From positions 1 through 54,221 of the forward strand of contig NZ_MKXO01000008.1 in NCBI RefSeq assembly GCF_001766415.1: a stretch of 54,221 bases of DNA, given 5' to 3'. The DNA comes from Exiguobacterium aurantiacum. Its GTDB lineage: Bacteria > Bacillota > Bacilli > Exiguobacteriales > Exiguobacteriaceae. A program made the translations under genes and the position numbers. Under the pieces are notes generated by a model. It did not search any database, was not told the DNA's origin, and saw only the letters and a program-made list of their open reading frames with translations. Positions 17,203-25,577 of the stretch are shown here, piece after piece (positions within the stretch are counted from its first letter, which is position 1; each line of letters opens with the position of its first letter).

Positions 17203-17310
17203 GTAAGAGACACCCTTTTCATCTTTCGAGCAGAACGCTCGCTGGATTTGGCACAGGTTACCCGCTGCCGAGACATCTAAGGGCCAGTCCCTCCGTCTCT
17301 CTTGATAAAA
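17203..17310 (-). promoter_or_regulatory. SAM-I riboswitch (S-box)
   Basis: Read on the minus strand: ATCAAGAGAGACGGAGGGAC, then TGGCCCTTAGATGTCTCGGC, AGCGGGTAACCTGTGCCAAA and a hairpin around GAGCG...CGCTC, closing with GTGTCTCTTAC. These are the conserved S-box elements in order: P1 (AAGAGA / TCTCTT), GGAGGGACTGGCCC, CGGCAG..GG.AACC and GTGCCAA. High SAM should stabilise the aptamer and favour the terminator at 17171-17200, turning the gene off when methionine is abundant. Confidence 0.93.
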
Positions 17311-17380
17311 AGTCGTCATGATGTAGTTGTTAGACACGTTTCCTAACGTACCTGTTTCAAATCGGGTTGTCAACAGAAAT

Positions 17381-17406
17381 CCCCCTGCGCCAGTGGACGC
17401 GGGGGG
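17381..17406 (-). terminator. Terminator after the diguanylate cyclase
   Basis: CCCCC-GCG / CGC-GGGGG stem with a weak T-rich tail (ATTTCTGTT) on the minus strand. Confidence 0.55.
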
Positions 17407-17409
17407 AAG

Positions 17410-19089
17410 TCATGTCGTCAAAAAGTTGTAATGGGCGACGCGGTTACGACCGGCGTACTTGCCGCCGACGTAAAGGGCCCGGTCAGCGTTACGGATCGTA
17501 TCGTCAAGCCGTTTGTCGCCGAACGCTTGAATCGTATCGACACCGATCGAGGCGGTCACGGGAATATCGACCCCATCGACACGGAACGGCTTATCTTCAA
17601 TCTTCTGCCGAATCCGTTCGGCGATATCGACGGCTTGGTCGACGTCGCAATGATTGAGCAGCAAGATGAACTCCTCGCCCCCGTAACGGGCCGCAAAGTC
17701 ATCGGTCCGGAGCACTTGCCGAATTCGCCGCCCGAACTCTTGGAGCACGCTGTCTCCGACTTGGTGACCGTGCGTGTCATTGATTTTTTTAAAGAAGTCG
17801 ATGTCGAGCATCGCGACCGAGATCGGGTACATCGAGCCGTCCGAGATTTGTTGAATCCCATACTCGTAGAACGCGCGCGCGTTGGCGAGCAGCGTCAAGC
17901 TATCGGTGCGGCTTTCCGTGTATAGGCGGTCGCGTTCGTGGCATCGGCTGATCGTTCGGTTGAACGATTTCAACAGTTTTACCATCTCGTTTTGAATGAT
18001 GGGCGGATAGCCATAGACGTGTTCACCGATCATGACGATACGTGTGCGAATCCCGTCAATCTCTTCTGACTGGACCGAGATGAAGCTGTGGTAATCGTCA
18101 TGAAACGCATCTGACAACGCTGCGTCCCATTCGAAGCGCATCTCATAATCGACAGACTTGGCGTGTGGATGGCGCGCTTCCATCAAGTCGAAGACGAGCG
18201 GACGGTCGATCGGCTGTCGCGTCAACAAATCGAAATAGAGCGTTCGGTCGAACAGGACGAACTCGACAAACCCTTTATCATATTGGTTGAGGCGCTCACA
18301 TTGACTCAAGAACACTTCAATCGCCTGGGCCTCGCTTTGAGACAGGGAGACGGCCTCTTTCGCTTCATCGTACTGTTCGATCAATGACTTGAACGCGTCT
18401 TGGCGCCCTTTTTGAATCATCAACCGCTTAATAAAGAACGTGAGGGCGGCCGCGATGCTGCTGACGACGAGCAAGTTCGTCTCACGGAAGAACGACGCGG
18501 CGAAGATGAAGACCAAACTGACGATGTATGTGTAAAACGCGATGCTCAAAAAATCACGGACCGGGATATCGACGCGGAACCACCAGCCGACCTGATACTT
18601 CTGGACGACCGTGTTCAAAATGATGGCAATGATCAGACCGACGAGCGGAACGAACGAATCCTGCGAATAGAAGCCAAGACCAGTTTCACCTCCGAGGGCC
18701 AAGTAAACACTTGCCGGGATGGCGATTTCTAAAAATGACGTGATCGCGTTCCAAGGATAAGTGAACCGAAAGCGGCGGAGCGCGACGCGCGGTTTTAGGT
18801 TGGCGAACTGAAAGACGAGAAGTCCGATTTGGTTGACGAGGAGCGCCGTCTCAAAATCAAAGAATAAAAAGATGATGAGGACGATGCTTTCTGAAAACGT
18901 GAAATAAATGCCTTTTCGTTCAATCGAGTCCATTTGGAAAATGACGACGAGCAGCGCGATCAAGATGAACGGAAGCGGCTCGATCGCCGGAATATCAAGA
19001 ACACCGGTTGTAAACAAGGTGATGGTCAGTAAAACGATCAAACTCCAAATGCTCCAACCGAGGACGGACATTTTGCGAAAATGATTCAT
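17410..19089 (-). CDS. Membrane-bound diguanylate cyclase (GGDEF)
   Basis: 559 aa. The first 225 residues contain six to seven membrane helices of an unassigned sensor region. A middle part (about 230-390) is soluble and predicted mixed alpha/beta. The GGDEF domain occupies about 395-555: YGIQQISDGSMYPISVAMLD, DIDFFKKINDTHGHQVGD, then the active-site loop RYGGEEF. The inhibitory I-site RxxD is intact (RTDD, five residues before GGEEF), so the enzyme should be feedback-inhibited by c-di-GMP. No EAL domain. It makes c-di-GMP from two GTP; the signal is not evident. Single gene, divergent from the argS leader. Confidence 0.92.
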   Translation of the reverse strand: MNHFRKMSVLGWSIWSLIVLLTITLFTTGVLDIPAIEPLPFILIALLVVIFQMDSIERKGIYFTFSESIVLIIFLFFDFETALLVNQIGLLVFQFANLKPRVALRRFRFTYPWNAITSFLEIAIPASVYLALGGETGLGFYSQDSFVPLVGLIIAIILNTVVQKYQVGWWFRVDIPVRDFLSIAFYTYIVSLVFIFAASFFRETNLLVVSSIAAALTFFIKRLMIQKGRQDAFKSLIEQYDEAKEAVSLSQSEAQAIEVFLSQCERLNQYDKGFVEFVLFDRTLYFDLLTRQPIDRPLVFDLMEARHPHAKSVDYEMRFEWDAALSDAFHDDYHSFISVQSEEIDGIRTRIVMIGEHVYGYPPIIQNEMVKLLKSFNRTISRCHERDRLYTESRTDSLTLLANARAFYEYGIQQISDGSMYPISVAMLDIDFFKKINDTHGHQVGDSVLQEFGRRIRQVLRTDDFAARYGGEEFILLLNHCDVDQAVDIAERIRQKIEDKPFRVDGVDIPVTASIGVDTIQAFGDKRLDDTIRNADRALYVGGKYAGRNRVAHYNFLTT

Positions 19090-19192
19090 AGTTCCCTCCT
19101 GTGTGGGAAAAGTCTTCTCATATGTATGGTAGGAGATTCGGCACGGTTGCGCCCAAGTCCTGCCTATTCATCATAATGGCTGAATTCTAGCA

Positions 19193-19221
19193 TTGAGTCT
19201 ACATCAAATATCCTCTATAAT
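19193..19221 (+). promoter_or_regulatory. Sigma-A promoter of argS
   Basis: TTGAGT (19193-19198), 17-base spacer, TATAAT (19216-19221). Transcription should begin near 19228, just ahead of the T-box leader. It lies in the 421-base gene-free stretch 19090-19510. Confidence 0.85.
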
Positions 19222-19227
19222 GAAGTT

Positions 19228-19482
19228 GCTTTTCAACCACATAGACGAAAGTCGATGAAAAAGAGAGTAACGATCGTTTAGTCAACAAAGCGACCTAGGG
19301 ATTGGTGAGAGCCTAGGCTGACAAACATCGCGAAACGCACTTTTGAGATGCTATCCGAAGCGAGTAGGCGTAGCCGGGGGCCCCCCGTTATCACCGTTAA
19401 AGTGGTCTGTGTAAAGCAGGCAAGAAGAGTGGTACCGCGGGCCAACCCGTCTCTTTGCATCTGTGCAAAGGGCGTTTTTTTT
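19228..19482 (+). promoter_or_regulatory. T-box leader, arginine-specific
   Basis: The T-box core AAGAGTGGTACCGCG is at 19425-19439. Stem I carries CCTAGG...GGTGAGAGCCTAGG (apical motif), and the specifier position gives GAAA-CGC-A with CGC (Arg) at 19338-19340. UGGU in the core pairs with a tRNA ending ACCA; tRNA-Arg(ACG) at 53817 has discriminator A, in agreement. CTCTT of the terminator 5' arm can pair with AAGAG to form the antiterminator. Uncharged tRNA-Arg should allow readthrough into argS. Confidence 0.92.
19448..19482 (+). terminator. T-box terminator of argS
   Basis: TCTTTGCA / TGCAAAGG hairpin with a 4-base loop, followed by eight T. Confidence 0.9.
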
Positions 19483-19510
19483 ATGACTAGATTTGAAGGA
19501 GGAAATTTAC

Positions 19511-21193
19511 ATGAGTTATGAACGCAAGTATGCGGAGGCTCTGTCACGTGTCATCGGTGACGAACTCACGCTCGACCAGATTGAGGCATTGATTGAAAAA
19601 CCAAAACATGAGGCGCACGGGGATCTCGCGTTCCCATGCTTCCAACTCGCCAAGGCGTACCGGAAAGCGCCGGTCATGATTGCGACTGACATCGCCGGTG
19701 AATTGAACGACGAACTGTTCACAAAAGTTGAAGCGGCCGGTCCATATGTGAACGTCTTCATGAGCCGTGACGTCGTCTCGCAGGAAATCATTAACACGGT
19801 TCTCGACGAGCAAGCGGATTACGCGACGCATGCGACACGCAACGAGACGATTGTCACGGACTTCTCGTCACCTAACATCGCCAAACCGTTCTCGATGGGA
19901 CACTTGCGCTCGACGGTCATCGGTAACGCCATCAACCAGATCGCTCGCAAAAACGGCTACAACGTCGTCGGTGTCAACCACCTCGGCGACTGGGGTACAC
20001 AATTCGGGAAACTCATGGTCGCTTATAAGAAGTGGGGCGATGAGGAAGCGGTCCGGGCAAATCCGATCGCTGAGCTCTTAAAGCTATACGTTCACTTCCA
20101 TGAAGAAGTGAAAACTCAGCCTGAGCTTGAAGACGAGGGCCGTGCTTGGTTCAAAAAGCTCGAGGACGGTAACGTTGAAGCGACCGAACTGTGGACGTGG
20201 TTCCGTGACGAGTCGCTCAAAGAGTTCCAAAAAGTATACGATCTTCTCGGTGTCGAGTTTGACAGCTTCCACGGTGAAGCGTTCTACAACGACAAGATGG
20301 ACCGGATCGTCGCCATGCTCGAAGAGAAGAACCTGCTCGTCGAGAGTGAAGGGGCGATGGTCGTCTCGCTTGAAGACGAGAACTTGCCACCTTGCCTGAT
20401 CACAAAGAAAGACGGCGCGACGCTTTACGCGACACGTGATTTGGCTGCGGCCGTCTATCGTCATGAGACGTACAAATTCGTCCAAGCGAACTACGTCGTC
20501 GGTGGCGAGCAGGCGCTCCACTTCAAACAGTTGTTCTCGGTACTCCGCAAGCTCGGTTACGACTTCGTCGACGGCATGCACCACGTACCGTTCGGCTTGA
20601 TCTTGCAAGAAGGGAAGAAGATGTCGACACGTAAAGGCCGCATCGTCCTACTTGAAGAAGTATTGAAAGAAGCGATCGAGAAAGCGCAAGCGAACATCGA
20701 ACAGAAGAACCCTGAGCTTCCAAACGCAGAGAACGTGGCTCGTATGGTCGGCGTCGGCGCCGTCATCTTCCACGATTTGAAGAACGAGCGCATCAACAAC
20801 ATCGAGTTCGACCTCGACAGCATGCTCAAGTTCGAAGGGGAGACGGGACCTTACGTGCAGTACACGAACGCACGGGCGAACTCGCTCCTCCGTAAAGGCA
20901 ACTACGACGGTTCGACGTTCGCAGGTGCGGACGACGACCACACGTGGGGTGTCGTGACGATGCTCAACGCGTTCCCACACGTCATCACGCGTGCCCATGA
21001 GCGCCGTGAGCCGTCGATCATCAGCCGTTACGTCCTCGACTTGGCGCAATCGTTCAACAAGTATTACGGCCACGTCCGTGTGCTTGAAGAAGATGCGGGC
21101 AAACAATCGCGTCTCGCGCTCGTCAAAGCCGTGACGATCGTCTTGACGGAAGGACTCCGTTTAATCGGTGTTCAAGCTCCAGAAGAAATGTAA
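19511..21193 (+). CDS. argS: Arginyl-tRNA synthetase
   Basis: 560 aa class I synthetase. N-terminal Add-1 domain (GDLAFPCFQLAKAYRK), HIGH motif as SMGHLRSTVIG after SSPNIAKPF, KMSKS-like GKKMSTRKGRIV, and a C-terminal all-helical anticodon-binding domain ending RLIGVQAPEEM. Length and motifs are normal. The ATG at 19511 follows GAAGGAGGAAATTTAC; an in-frame ATG at 19493 lies ahead of that ribosome site. Expression is governed by the arginine T-box upstream. A strong terminator follows, so it is monocistronic. Confidence 0.97.
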   Translation: MSYERKYAEALSRVIGDELTLDQIEALIEKPKHEAHGDLAFPCFQLAKAYRKAPVMIATDIAGELNDELFTKVEAAGPYVNVFMSRDVVSQEIINTVLDEQADYATHATRNETIVTDFSSPNIAKPFSMGHLRSTVIGNAINQIARKNGYNVVGVNHLGDWGTQFGKLMVAYKKWGDEEAVRANPIAELLKLYVHFHEEVKTQPELEDEGRAWFKKLEDGNVEATELWTWFRDESLKEFQKVYDLLGVEFDSFHGEAFYNDKMDRIVAMLEEKNLLVESEGAMVVSLEDENLPPCLITKKDGATLYATRDLAAAVYRHETYKFVQANYVVGGEQALHFKQLFSVLRKLGYDFVDGMHHVPFGLILQEGKKMSTRKGRIVLLEEVLKEAIEKAQANIEQKNPELPNAENVARMVGVGAVIFHDLKNERINNIEFDLDSMLKFEGETGPYVQYTNARANSLLRKGNYDGSTFAGADDDHTWGVVTMLNAFPHVITRAHERREPSIISRYVLDLAQSFNKYYGHVRVLEEDAGKQSRLALVKAVTIVLTEGLRLIGVQAPEEM

Positions 21194-21195
21194 AT

Positions 21196-21232
21196 ACAAC
21201 AAAAGGGACCTGCGAAAGGTCCCTTTTGTTGT
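21196..21232. terminator. Bidirectional terminator argS / phosphoesterase
   Basis: ACAACAAAAGGGACCT / AGGTCCCTTTTGTTGT, loop of 5. Confidence 0.92.
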
Positions 21233-21233
21233 G

Positions 21234-21812
21234 TCACGCCTTCATCCGCGTGACTGTTCGCGTCTTCGTATCATACAGACACCATTCTCGGTCGAAGATG
21301 ACGGCGCCGACGTTGATGACGTAGCGCTTCTTCTTCAACTTGAACGGTGTCCCGATTTCCCAGGGAATCGAGCGGCCTTTCCGGTAGATGCCCGGAATAT
21401 GACTATGCCCGATGAAGACGAGCGGGTACTTGCCTTTTTCGACGATCGGCTCCCAGTCGGCGCTCCACTCGATTTGGTGACCATGTAAGAACAGCGCCTC
21501 ATCGAGTGTCGTCTGTTCAGGCAATAATGAGATGCGGGTCTTGACAGGGTGCGACACGATGAGCACTTCGTCAATCCGTTCTTCTTGGTTGCCGCGCAGG
21601 CTCGGGAACGTCAAGAGCGCCTCGTACTGCTCGTCAAACGTCATGACGTCAGAGACGTCATGAAACCGTTCGTTGCGCCGTTTTTTGCCGATATGGCACT
21701 CGTACAAGTCGCCGAGGCAGAGGATGTGCTCGGTCTCGCGCCTGACCGCCTTGAGGACGGCTTTCAAATCATCAAACGAACCGTGCGGGTCACTGATGAT
21801 GGCGAGTTTCAT
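21234..21812 (-). CDS. Calcineurin-like metallophosphoesterase
   Basis: 192 aa. The metal-binding signature runs ISDPHG (DxH), LCLGDLYE (GD), LRGNQEE (the GNHE motif with Gln in place of His), FLHGH and GHSHIP. This is a compact YfcE/Icc-like domain with no signal peptide, so it is cytosolic; the substrate is unknown. The Gln replacing the usual catalytic His in GN(H/Q)(D/E) also occurs in some active relatives. The start overlaps the stop of yajQ by four bases, which points to one operon. Confidence 0.85.
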   Translation of the reverse strand: MKLAIISDPHGSFDDLKAVLKAVRRETEHILCLGDLYECHIGKKRRNERFHDVSDVMTFDEQYEALLTFPSLRGNQEERIDEVLIVSHPVKTRISLLPEQTTLDEALFLHGHQIEWSADWEPIVEKGKYPLVFIGHSHIPGIYRKGRSIPWEIGTPFKLKKKRYVINVGAVIFDREWCLYDTKTRTVTRMKA

Positions 21813-22300
21813 CGGTAGTTCGTGAACTGGGCATCGACCGATAACTCGAGCTCACGGACGAGTTGCATGACCGCTTGTAGGTCATCCCGTGACTTGGCCG
21901 TCACACGAATTTGATCGTCTTGAATTTGCGATTTCACTTTCAACTTCGACTCTTTGATGGCGTTGTTGATCTTCTTGGCATCGTCTTTGTCGATTCCGCT
22001 CTTCAACTTGACACGTTGACGGACGGTACCGCCGAGTGCGCGTTCGATTTTTTGATAGTCGAGGTTTTTCGTCGGCACACCGCGCTTGATCAACTTCGAG
22101 ATCATGACGTCTTTTAACTGTTCGAGTTTGTAATCGTCATCTGAGACGAGGACGAGGTCACCGTTATCGAGTGACATCTCACTCTTCGACCCTTTAAAGT
22201 CGTAACGGTTCAAAATTTCTTTTTCGGCGATTTGGATCGCGTTTTTCACTTCTTCGAGGTTCATTTCTGACACGATATCAAAAGAATTGTCTTTTGCCAT
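21809..22300 (-). CDS. YajQ family nucleotide-binding protein
   Basis: 163 aa UPF0234/YajQ: starts [20 protein letters not shown] and contains [15 protein letters not shown] and the [19 protein letters not shown] block, with [20 protein letters not shown] at the C-terminus. The family has two ferredoxin-like halves and binds nucleotides and RNA; c-di-GMP binding is reported for a Xanthomonas member, which may be relevant given the GGDEF gene at 17410, but nothing here tests that. First gene of a two-gene operon with the phosphoesterase. Confidence 0.93.
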   Translation of the reverse strand: MAKDNSFDIVSEMNLEEVKNAIQIAEKEILNRYDFKGSKSEMSLDNGDLVLVSDDDYKLEQLKDVMISKLIKRGVPTKNLDYQKIERALGGTVRQRVKLKSGIDKDDAKKINNAIKESKLKVKSQIQDDQIRVTAKSRDDLQAVMQLVRELELSVDAQFTNYR

Positions 22301-22369
22301 GTTTCATCCATCCTTTGTATGGGTTTTGTTATAATGATAGCAGATTTGAAGCAGTGAAGGAGTGAAACG

Positions 22370-24364
22370 ATGGAACATACAATCGATAGACAGACAAATG
22401 TAGACTTGGATCACGTTGCATATCATGGAAAAGACCTTGGGGTGACGTTTAAAAGTGAACTCATCCGTCTGCGGGTGTGGTCGCCGGTAGCCGAGCAAAT
22501 GACAGTGAAGCTTTATCGCACGGCGCGGGCGCGTAAGTTTGATCGCATCGAGCTCGAACGGGCCGAAAAAGGGACATGGATGGTCGAGCTTGACCGGGCA
22601 CAATTCGAAGGTCAGTTTTACGTGTTCGAGGCAATCGTTGACGGCAAACGCATCGAATCCCTCGATCCGTATGCGAAAGTCGTCGGCGTCAACGGGAAGC
22701 GGGGCTGCCTGCTCGACCCGTCTTCAATCAACCCGGACCATTGGGTCAAAGAACGTCCGCTCTTCCACTCTTCGCAAGAAGCGGTCATTTATGAAGCACA
22801 TGTGAGAGATTTGACGAGCCATCCGGATGGCGGTGTCATGCACCGTGGTAAATTCCTCGGGATGACCGAGGCCGGCACGAAGACGAAAAACGGATACCCG
22901 ACAGCGCTCGACTACATCACAGCGCTCGGCGTGACCCACCTTCAACTTATGCCGTTCTTTGACTACGGTTCGGTCAACGAGTCGCGGGAAAGCGAGTCGA
23001 ACTATAACTGGGGCTATGACCCGGTCCATTATTTCGCGGTCGAAGGTTCGTACGCCTCGACAGCGGATGACCCGGCCGCCCGTATCCTCGAATTGAAGGC
23101 GATGATTCAAGCGCTCCATGACCGCGGGATCCGCGTCATCATGGACGTCGTGTTCAACCATACGTATGACGCTTTGACGACACCGCTCGGCCAGTTCGTG
23201 CCGGACTACTACTATCGGTTGAACGAGGACGGGACGCTTGCCGACGGCTCGGAGTGCGGCAACGATACGGCGTCAGAGCGGGCGATGATGCGCAAGCTGA
23301 TCGTCGAATGCGTCTCGTATTGGGCCAAAGAGTTTATGATCGACGGCTTCCGCTTTGATTTGATGGGGCTGCATGACGTCAAGACGATGAACCAAGTCCG
23401 CAAAGCACTCGACCGGATCGATCCCTCGATCCTCGTCACCGGAGAAGGCTGGGATCTCGATACACCACTGGCAGTTCGTAAGAAGGCAAACCAACACAAC
23501 GCCCATAAAATGCCACGTATCGCCCAGTTCAACGATGCAATCCGGGACGGAATCCGTGGTGACGTGTTCATCGAAGACTTGCCGGGCTGGATCAGCGGCA
23601 ACGCCGAGCTGACGGCTGACGTGAAGCGCGGGATCGCCGGTGCGGTCACGAGTCAAAGCTTCGCCGATGAGCCGAACCAAGTCGTCAACTACGTCGAATG
23701 CCATGACAACTTGACGCTTTGGGACAAACTTGCCGCCGCTAGTCCTGACGACAATGAGACGACGCGCCGCCGCCGTCATCGTCTTGCGACGACGATCGTC
23801 CTGCTCAGTCAAGGCATTCCGTTCCTTCACAGCGGTCAAGAGTTTTTCCGCACGAAAGACGGGGACGAGAACAGTTTCAAATCGGGCGAGGTCATCAACC
23901 GATTGGACTGGACCCGGGCCGAGCAAGAGACGCCGAGCGTCGAATATGTGAAAGGCTTGATCAACTTACGCAAACAGTATCCGTTGTTCCGTCTCGAGAA
24001 CACCGAACAGATTCGAAAGCACTTACGTTTCTTTGACGAAGAAGAAGGGATAATCGCCTACGAACTTCATCGTCACGTCGAAGGTTATGTCGAGCGTCAT
24101 CTCGTCTACCATAACGGACTCGAAGTACCGGTCGACGTGAAGCTGCCAGCAGGCAAGTTCGAAGTTCATGTCGAGGACCATACCGTCAACTTGACGGCGC
24201 CACGCCTCGTCGAAGACCGGCACCTCACCGTCGCGCCGCTGTCGACGCTCGTCGTGACAGAACGCCGTCCGGATTACAGCAAGTACGCCGTCGCCGGTGG
24301 GGCTGCGCTTGCCATCCTTGGACTCTGGTACGTCGCGAAAAAACGGAAGAATAAACAAGGGTAA
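22370..24364 (+). CDS. pulA: Type I pullulanase with a C-terminal membrane segment
   Basis: 664 aa. N-terminal CBM48-like domain (LIRLRVWSPVAEQMTVKLYR), then a GH13 barrel with the pullulanase signature SNYNWGYDP, region I DVVFNH, catalytic Asp in DGFRFDLMGL, Glu in VTGEGWDL and Asp in VECHDNLTLWD. It hydrolyses alpha-1,6 branches of pullulan/glycogen-type glucans. No signal peptide is present, as for B. subtilis AmyX. Odd: the last 27 residues contain a hydrophobic stretch (about 640-656, AVAGGAALAILGLWYVA) followed by KKRKNKQG, which looks like a membrane tail anchor and makes the enzyme face the cytosol. An extended -10 (TGTTATAAT near 22330) and GAAGGAG precede it. Confidence 0.9.
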   Translation: MEHTIDRQTNVDLDHVAYHGKDLGVTFKSELIRLRVWSPVAEQMTVKLYRTARARKFDRIELERAEKGTWMVELDRAQFEGQFYVFEAIVDGKRIESLDPYAKVVGVNGKRGCLLDPSSINPDHWVKERPLFHSSQEAVIYEAHVRDLTSHPDGGVMHRGKFLGMTEAGTKTKNGYPTALDYITALGVTHLQLMPFFDYGSVNESRESESNYNWGYDPVHYFAVEGSYASTADDPAARILELKAMIQALHDRGIRVIMDVVFNHTYDALTTPLGQFVPDYYYRLNEDGTLADGSECGNDTASERAMMRKLIVECVSYWAKEFMIDGFRFDLMGLHDVKTMNQVRKALDRIDPSILVTGEGWDLDTPLAVRKKANQHNAHKMPRIAQFNDAIRDGIRGDVFIEDLPGWISGNAELTADVKRGIAGAVTSQSFADEPNQVVNYVECHDNLTLWDKLAAASPDDNETTRRRRHRLATTIVLLSQGIPFLHSGQEFFRTKDGDENSFKSGEVINRLDWTRAEQETPSVEYVKGLINLRKQYPLFRLENTEQIRKHLRFFDEEEGIIAYELHRHVEGYVERHLVYHNGLEVPVDVKLPAGKFEVHVEDHTVNLTAPRLVEDRHLTVAPLSTLVVTERRPDYSKYAVAGGAALAILGLWYVAKKRKNKQG

Positions 24365-24397
24365 CAAAAAAAGGAGACGTCATTCCGTCTCCTTTTC
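24365..24397. terminator. Bidirectional terminator pulA / yycC
   Basis: AAAAGGAGACG (24369-24379) / CGTCTCCTTTT (24386-24396). It overlaps the 3' end of the small minus-strand gene. Confidence 0.85.
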
Positions 24398-24544
24398 TTC
24401 GTTCGGCTCGGTCTTAGATGCTTCAAGCTCCATCATCTTCCGAACGAGGATATGTTTTGGCATATGCATGAGTTCTTCAAGCGGTACGTTCAACTTTTTG
24501 GCAAGCTCGACCGCCGTCTCGGGAGACAGTTGTAGTGGGCGCAT
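24380..24544 (-). CDS. yycC: YycC family small protein
   Basis: 54 aa: begins MRPLQLSPETAVELAKKLNV and continues PLEELMHMPKHILVRKMMEL, which is the YycC family pattern known from Bacillus (MRPLQIS-ETA...VPLE-MHMP-H). The tail is acidic and Lys-rich. Role unknown; the helix-turn-helix-like helical layout is only suggestive. ATG at 24544, with AAAGGAG seven bases upstream. Too short for a typical ORF cut-off, but the start site and family match make it real. Confidence 0.85.
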   Translation of the reverse strand: MRPLQLSPETAVELAKKLNVPLEELMHMPKHILVRKMMELEASKTEPNEEKETE

Positions 24545-24608
24545 GTGGTTTCTCCTTTCTAAATTCAGGTTTGCTACAGCCAGTATACAGCAAAAACGGA
24601 CCGAGCGA

Positions 24609-24631
24609 GAATGTGTCGTGTGAACACATTC
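24609..24631. promoter_or_regulatory. Inverted repeat between yycC and the 24684 gene
   Basis: GAATGTGT-N7-ACACATTC, 8-bp perfect arms, in the intergenic region of two divergent genes. No terminator-like tail. It may be an operator; the regulator is unknown. Confidence 0.35.
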
Positions 24632-24683
24632 AAAATCGATAAACCGTTCGGTCGTTGCTAAGCTGAAACTAGGAAGTGATCAA

Positions 24684-25475
24684 ATGTACAAACAAGTAGC
24701 AGACTATCAGTTTCATCAGACGGTTGAATGGTTAGAGCGCGTCGGTGGAGGATGGATGTTGTATTTGGCGCAAACTGGATTTGTCTTTTTCGACGAAACG
24801 TTCCAAATCAGATGGGAACTCGAGTGGAAATGGGCACCGTGCGCACTATATATTGAACCACATGGAAAAAAAGCCGTCGCGCTGTTCCGAGACATGCAAA
24901 CGTATGGAGTCATTGATTTAAAGCAAGGCATGATGGAGTGTCACCCAATCCCAAAAACGTTTCATGACGATTGGTTCAGCAATTTATGTCATTGGCGAGG
25001 AGACGATTTATTTCTCTACTCGGCGGAATCTGACATCGTGGCGTTAAACATGACCGACCACACGTTCCGCTATAGCCGCTATGAGGAGACGCCGGAGTTT
25101 GGCGCCATCATTGAGTTAGCCTATCATCCGATTTATGATTTTGAGCGATTCACGGCCCCGGGCCTCGTCACGCTTTACGATGAATTGAATCAGCAATTCA
25201 TGGTCGAGCAGGTCGAAGCGGGTGAACGATGGACGATTCCTTACGGCGGCGACCGTGATACGGTCATCGTCGACCAGATCGGTGCGACGACAGCAATCAC
25301 ATCGACGACGTCGTTCCAACTGTTCAATCGTGACCGTCAACTGTTTGCTTCTGAAGTATGTGCCGAAAGTGAATTATTGAAAGTGATGTTGCTTGATGAG
25401 TCGGGAGACCGCCTCGTCGTATTATCGACGCCTCGACGATTTTGCCATAGTTGGCTACAAGTGTTCGAGCGTTGA
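24684..25475 (+). CDS. Protein of unknown function
   Basis: 263 aa, soluble, many aromatic residues (FHQTVEWLERVGGGWMLYLA, LYIEPHGKKAVALFRDMQTY). Sequence alternates short strands with 'FxxE/D' turns and could be a beta-propeller-like protein, but I recognise no family. Start ATG 24684 follows AGGAAGTG. Base composition is a little more A/T-rich than the housekeeping genes around it. It ends before a clear terminator, so it is a single-gene unit divergent from yycC. Confidence 0.6.
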   Translation: MYKQVADYQFHQTVEWLERVGGGWMLYLAQTGFVFFDETFQIRWELEWKWAPCALYIEPHGKKAVALFRDMQTYGVIDLKQGMMECHPIPKTFHDDWFSNLCHWRGDDLFLYSAESDIVALNMTDHTFRYSRYEETPEFGAIIELAYHPIYDFERFTAPGLVTLYDELNQQFMVEQVEAGERWTIPYGGDRDTVIVDQIGATTAITSTTSFQLFNRDRQLFASEVCAESELLKVMLLDESGDRLVVLSTPRRFCHSWLQVFER

Positions 25476-25479
25476 CGTT

Positions 25480-25513
25480 CCTGGACCGGACTCACGGTTC
25501 AGGATTTTTTTGC
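25480..25513 (+). terminator. Terminator after the 24684 gene
   Basis: TCCTGgACCG / CGGTtCAGGA stem with seven T after it. Confidence 0.85.
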
Positions 25514-25577
25514 GAAGACTTGATGAAACTCGTGCGAAACGGGAACAGTCTTCTTAGATGGAGAGGGGTGGACTTGG

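Noticed and set aside
15861-17276. Long form of the NhaC-family protein starting at 17276
   Set aside because: The extra 44 codons are the SAM riboswitch and terminator; the ribosome site favours 17144.
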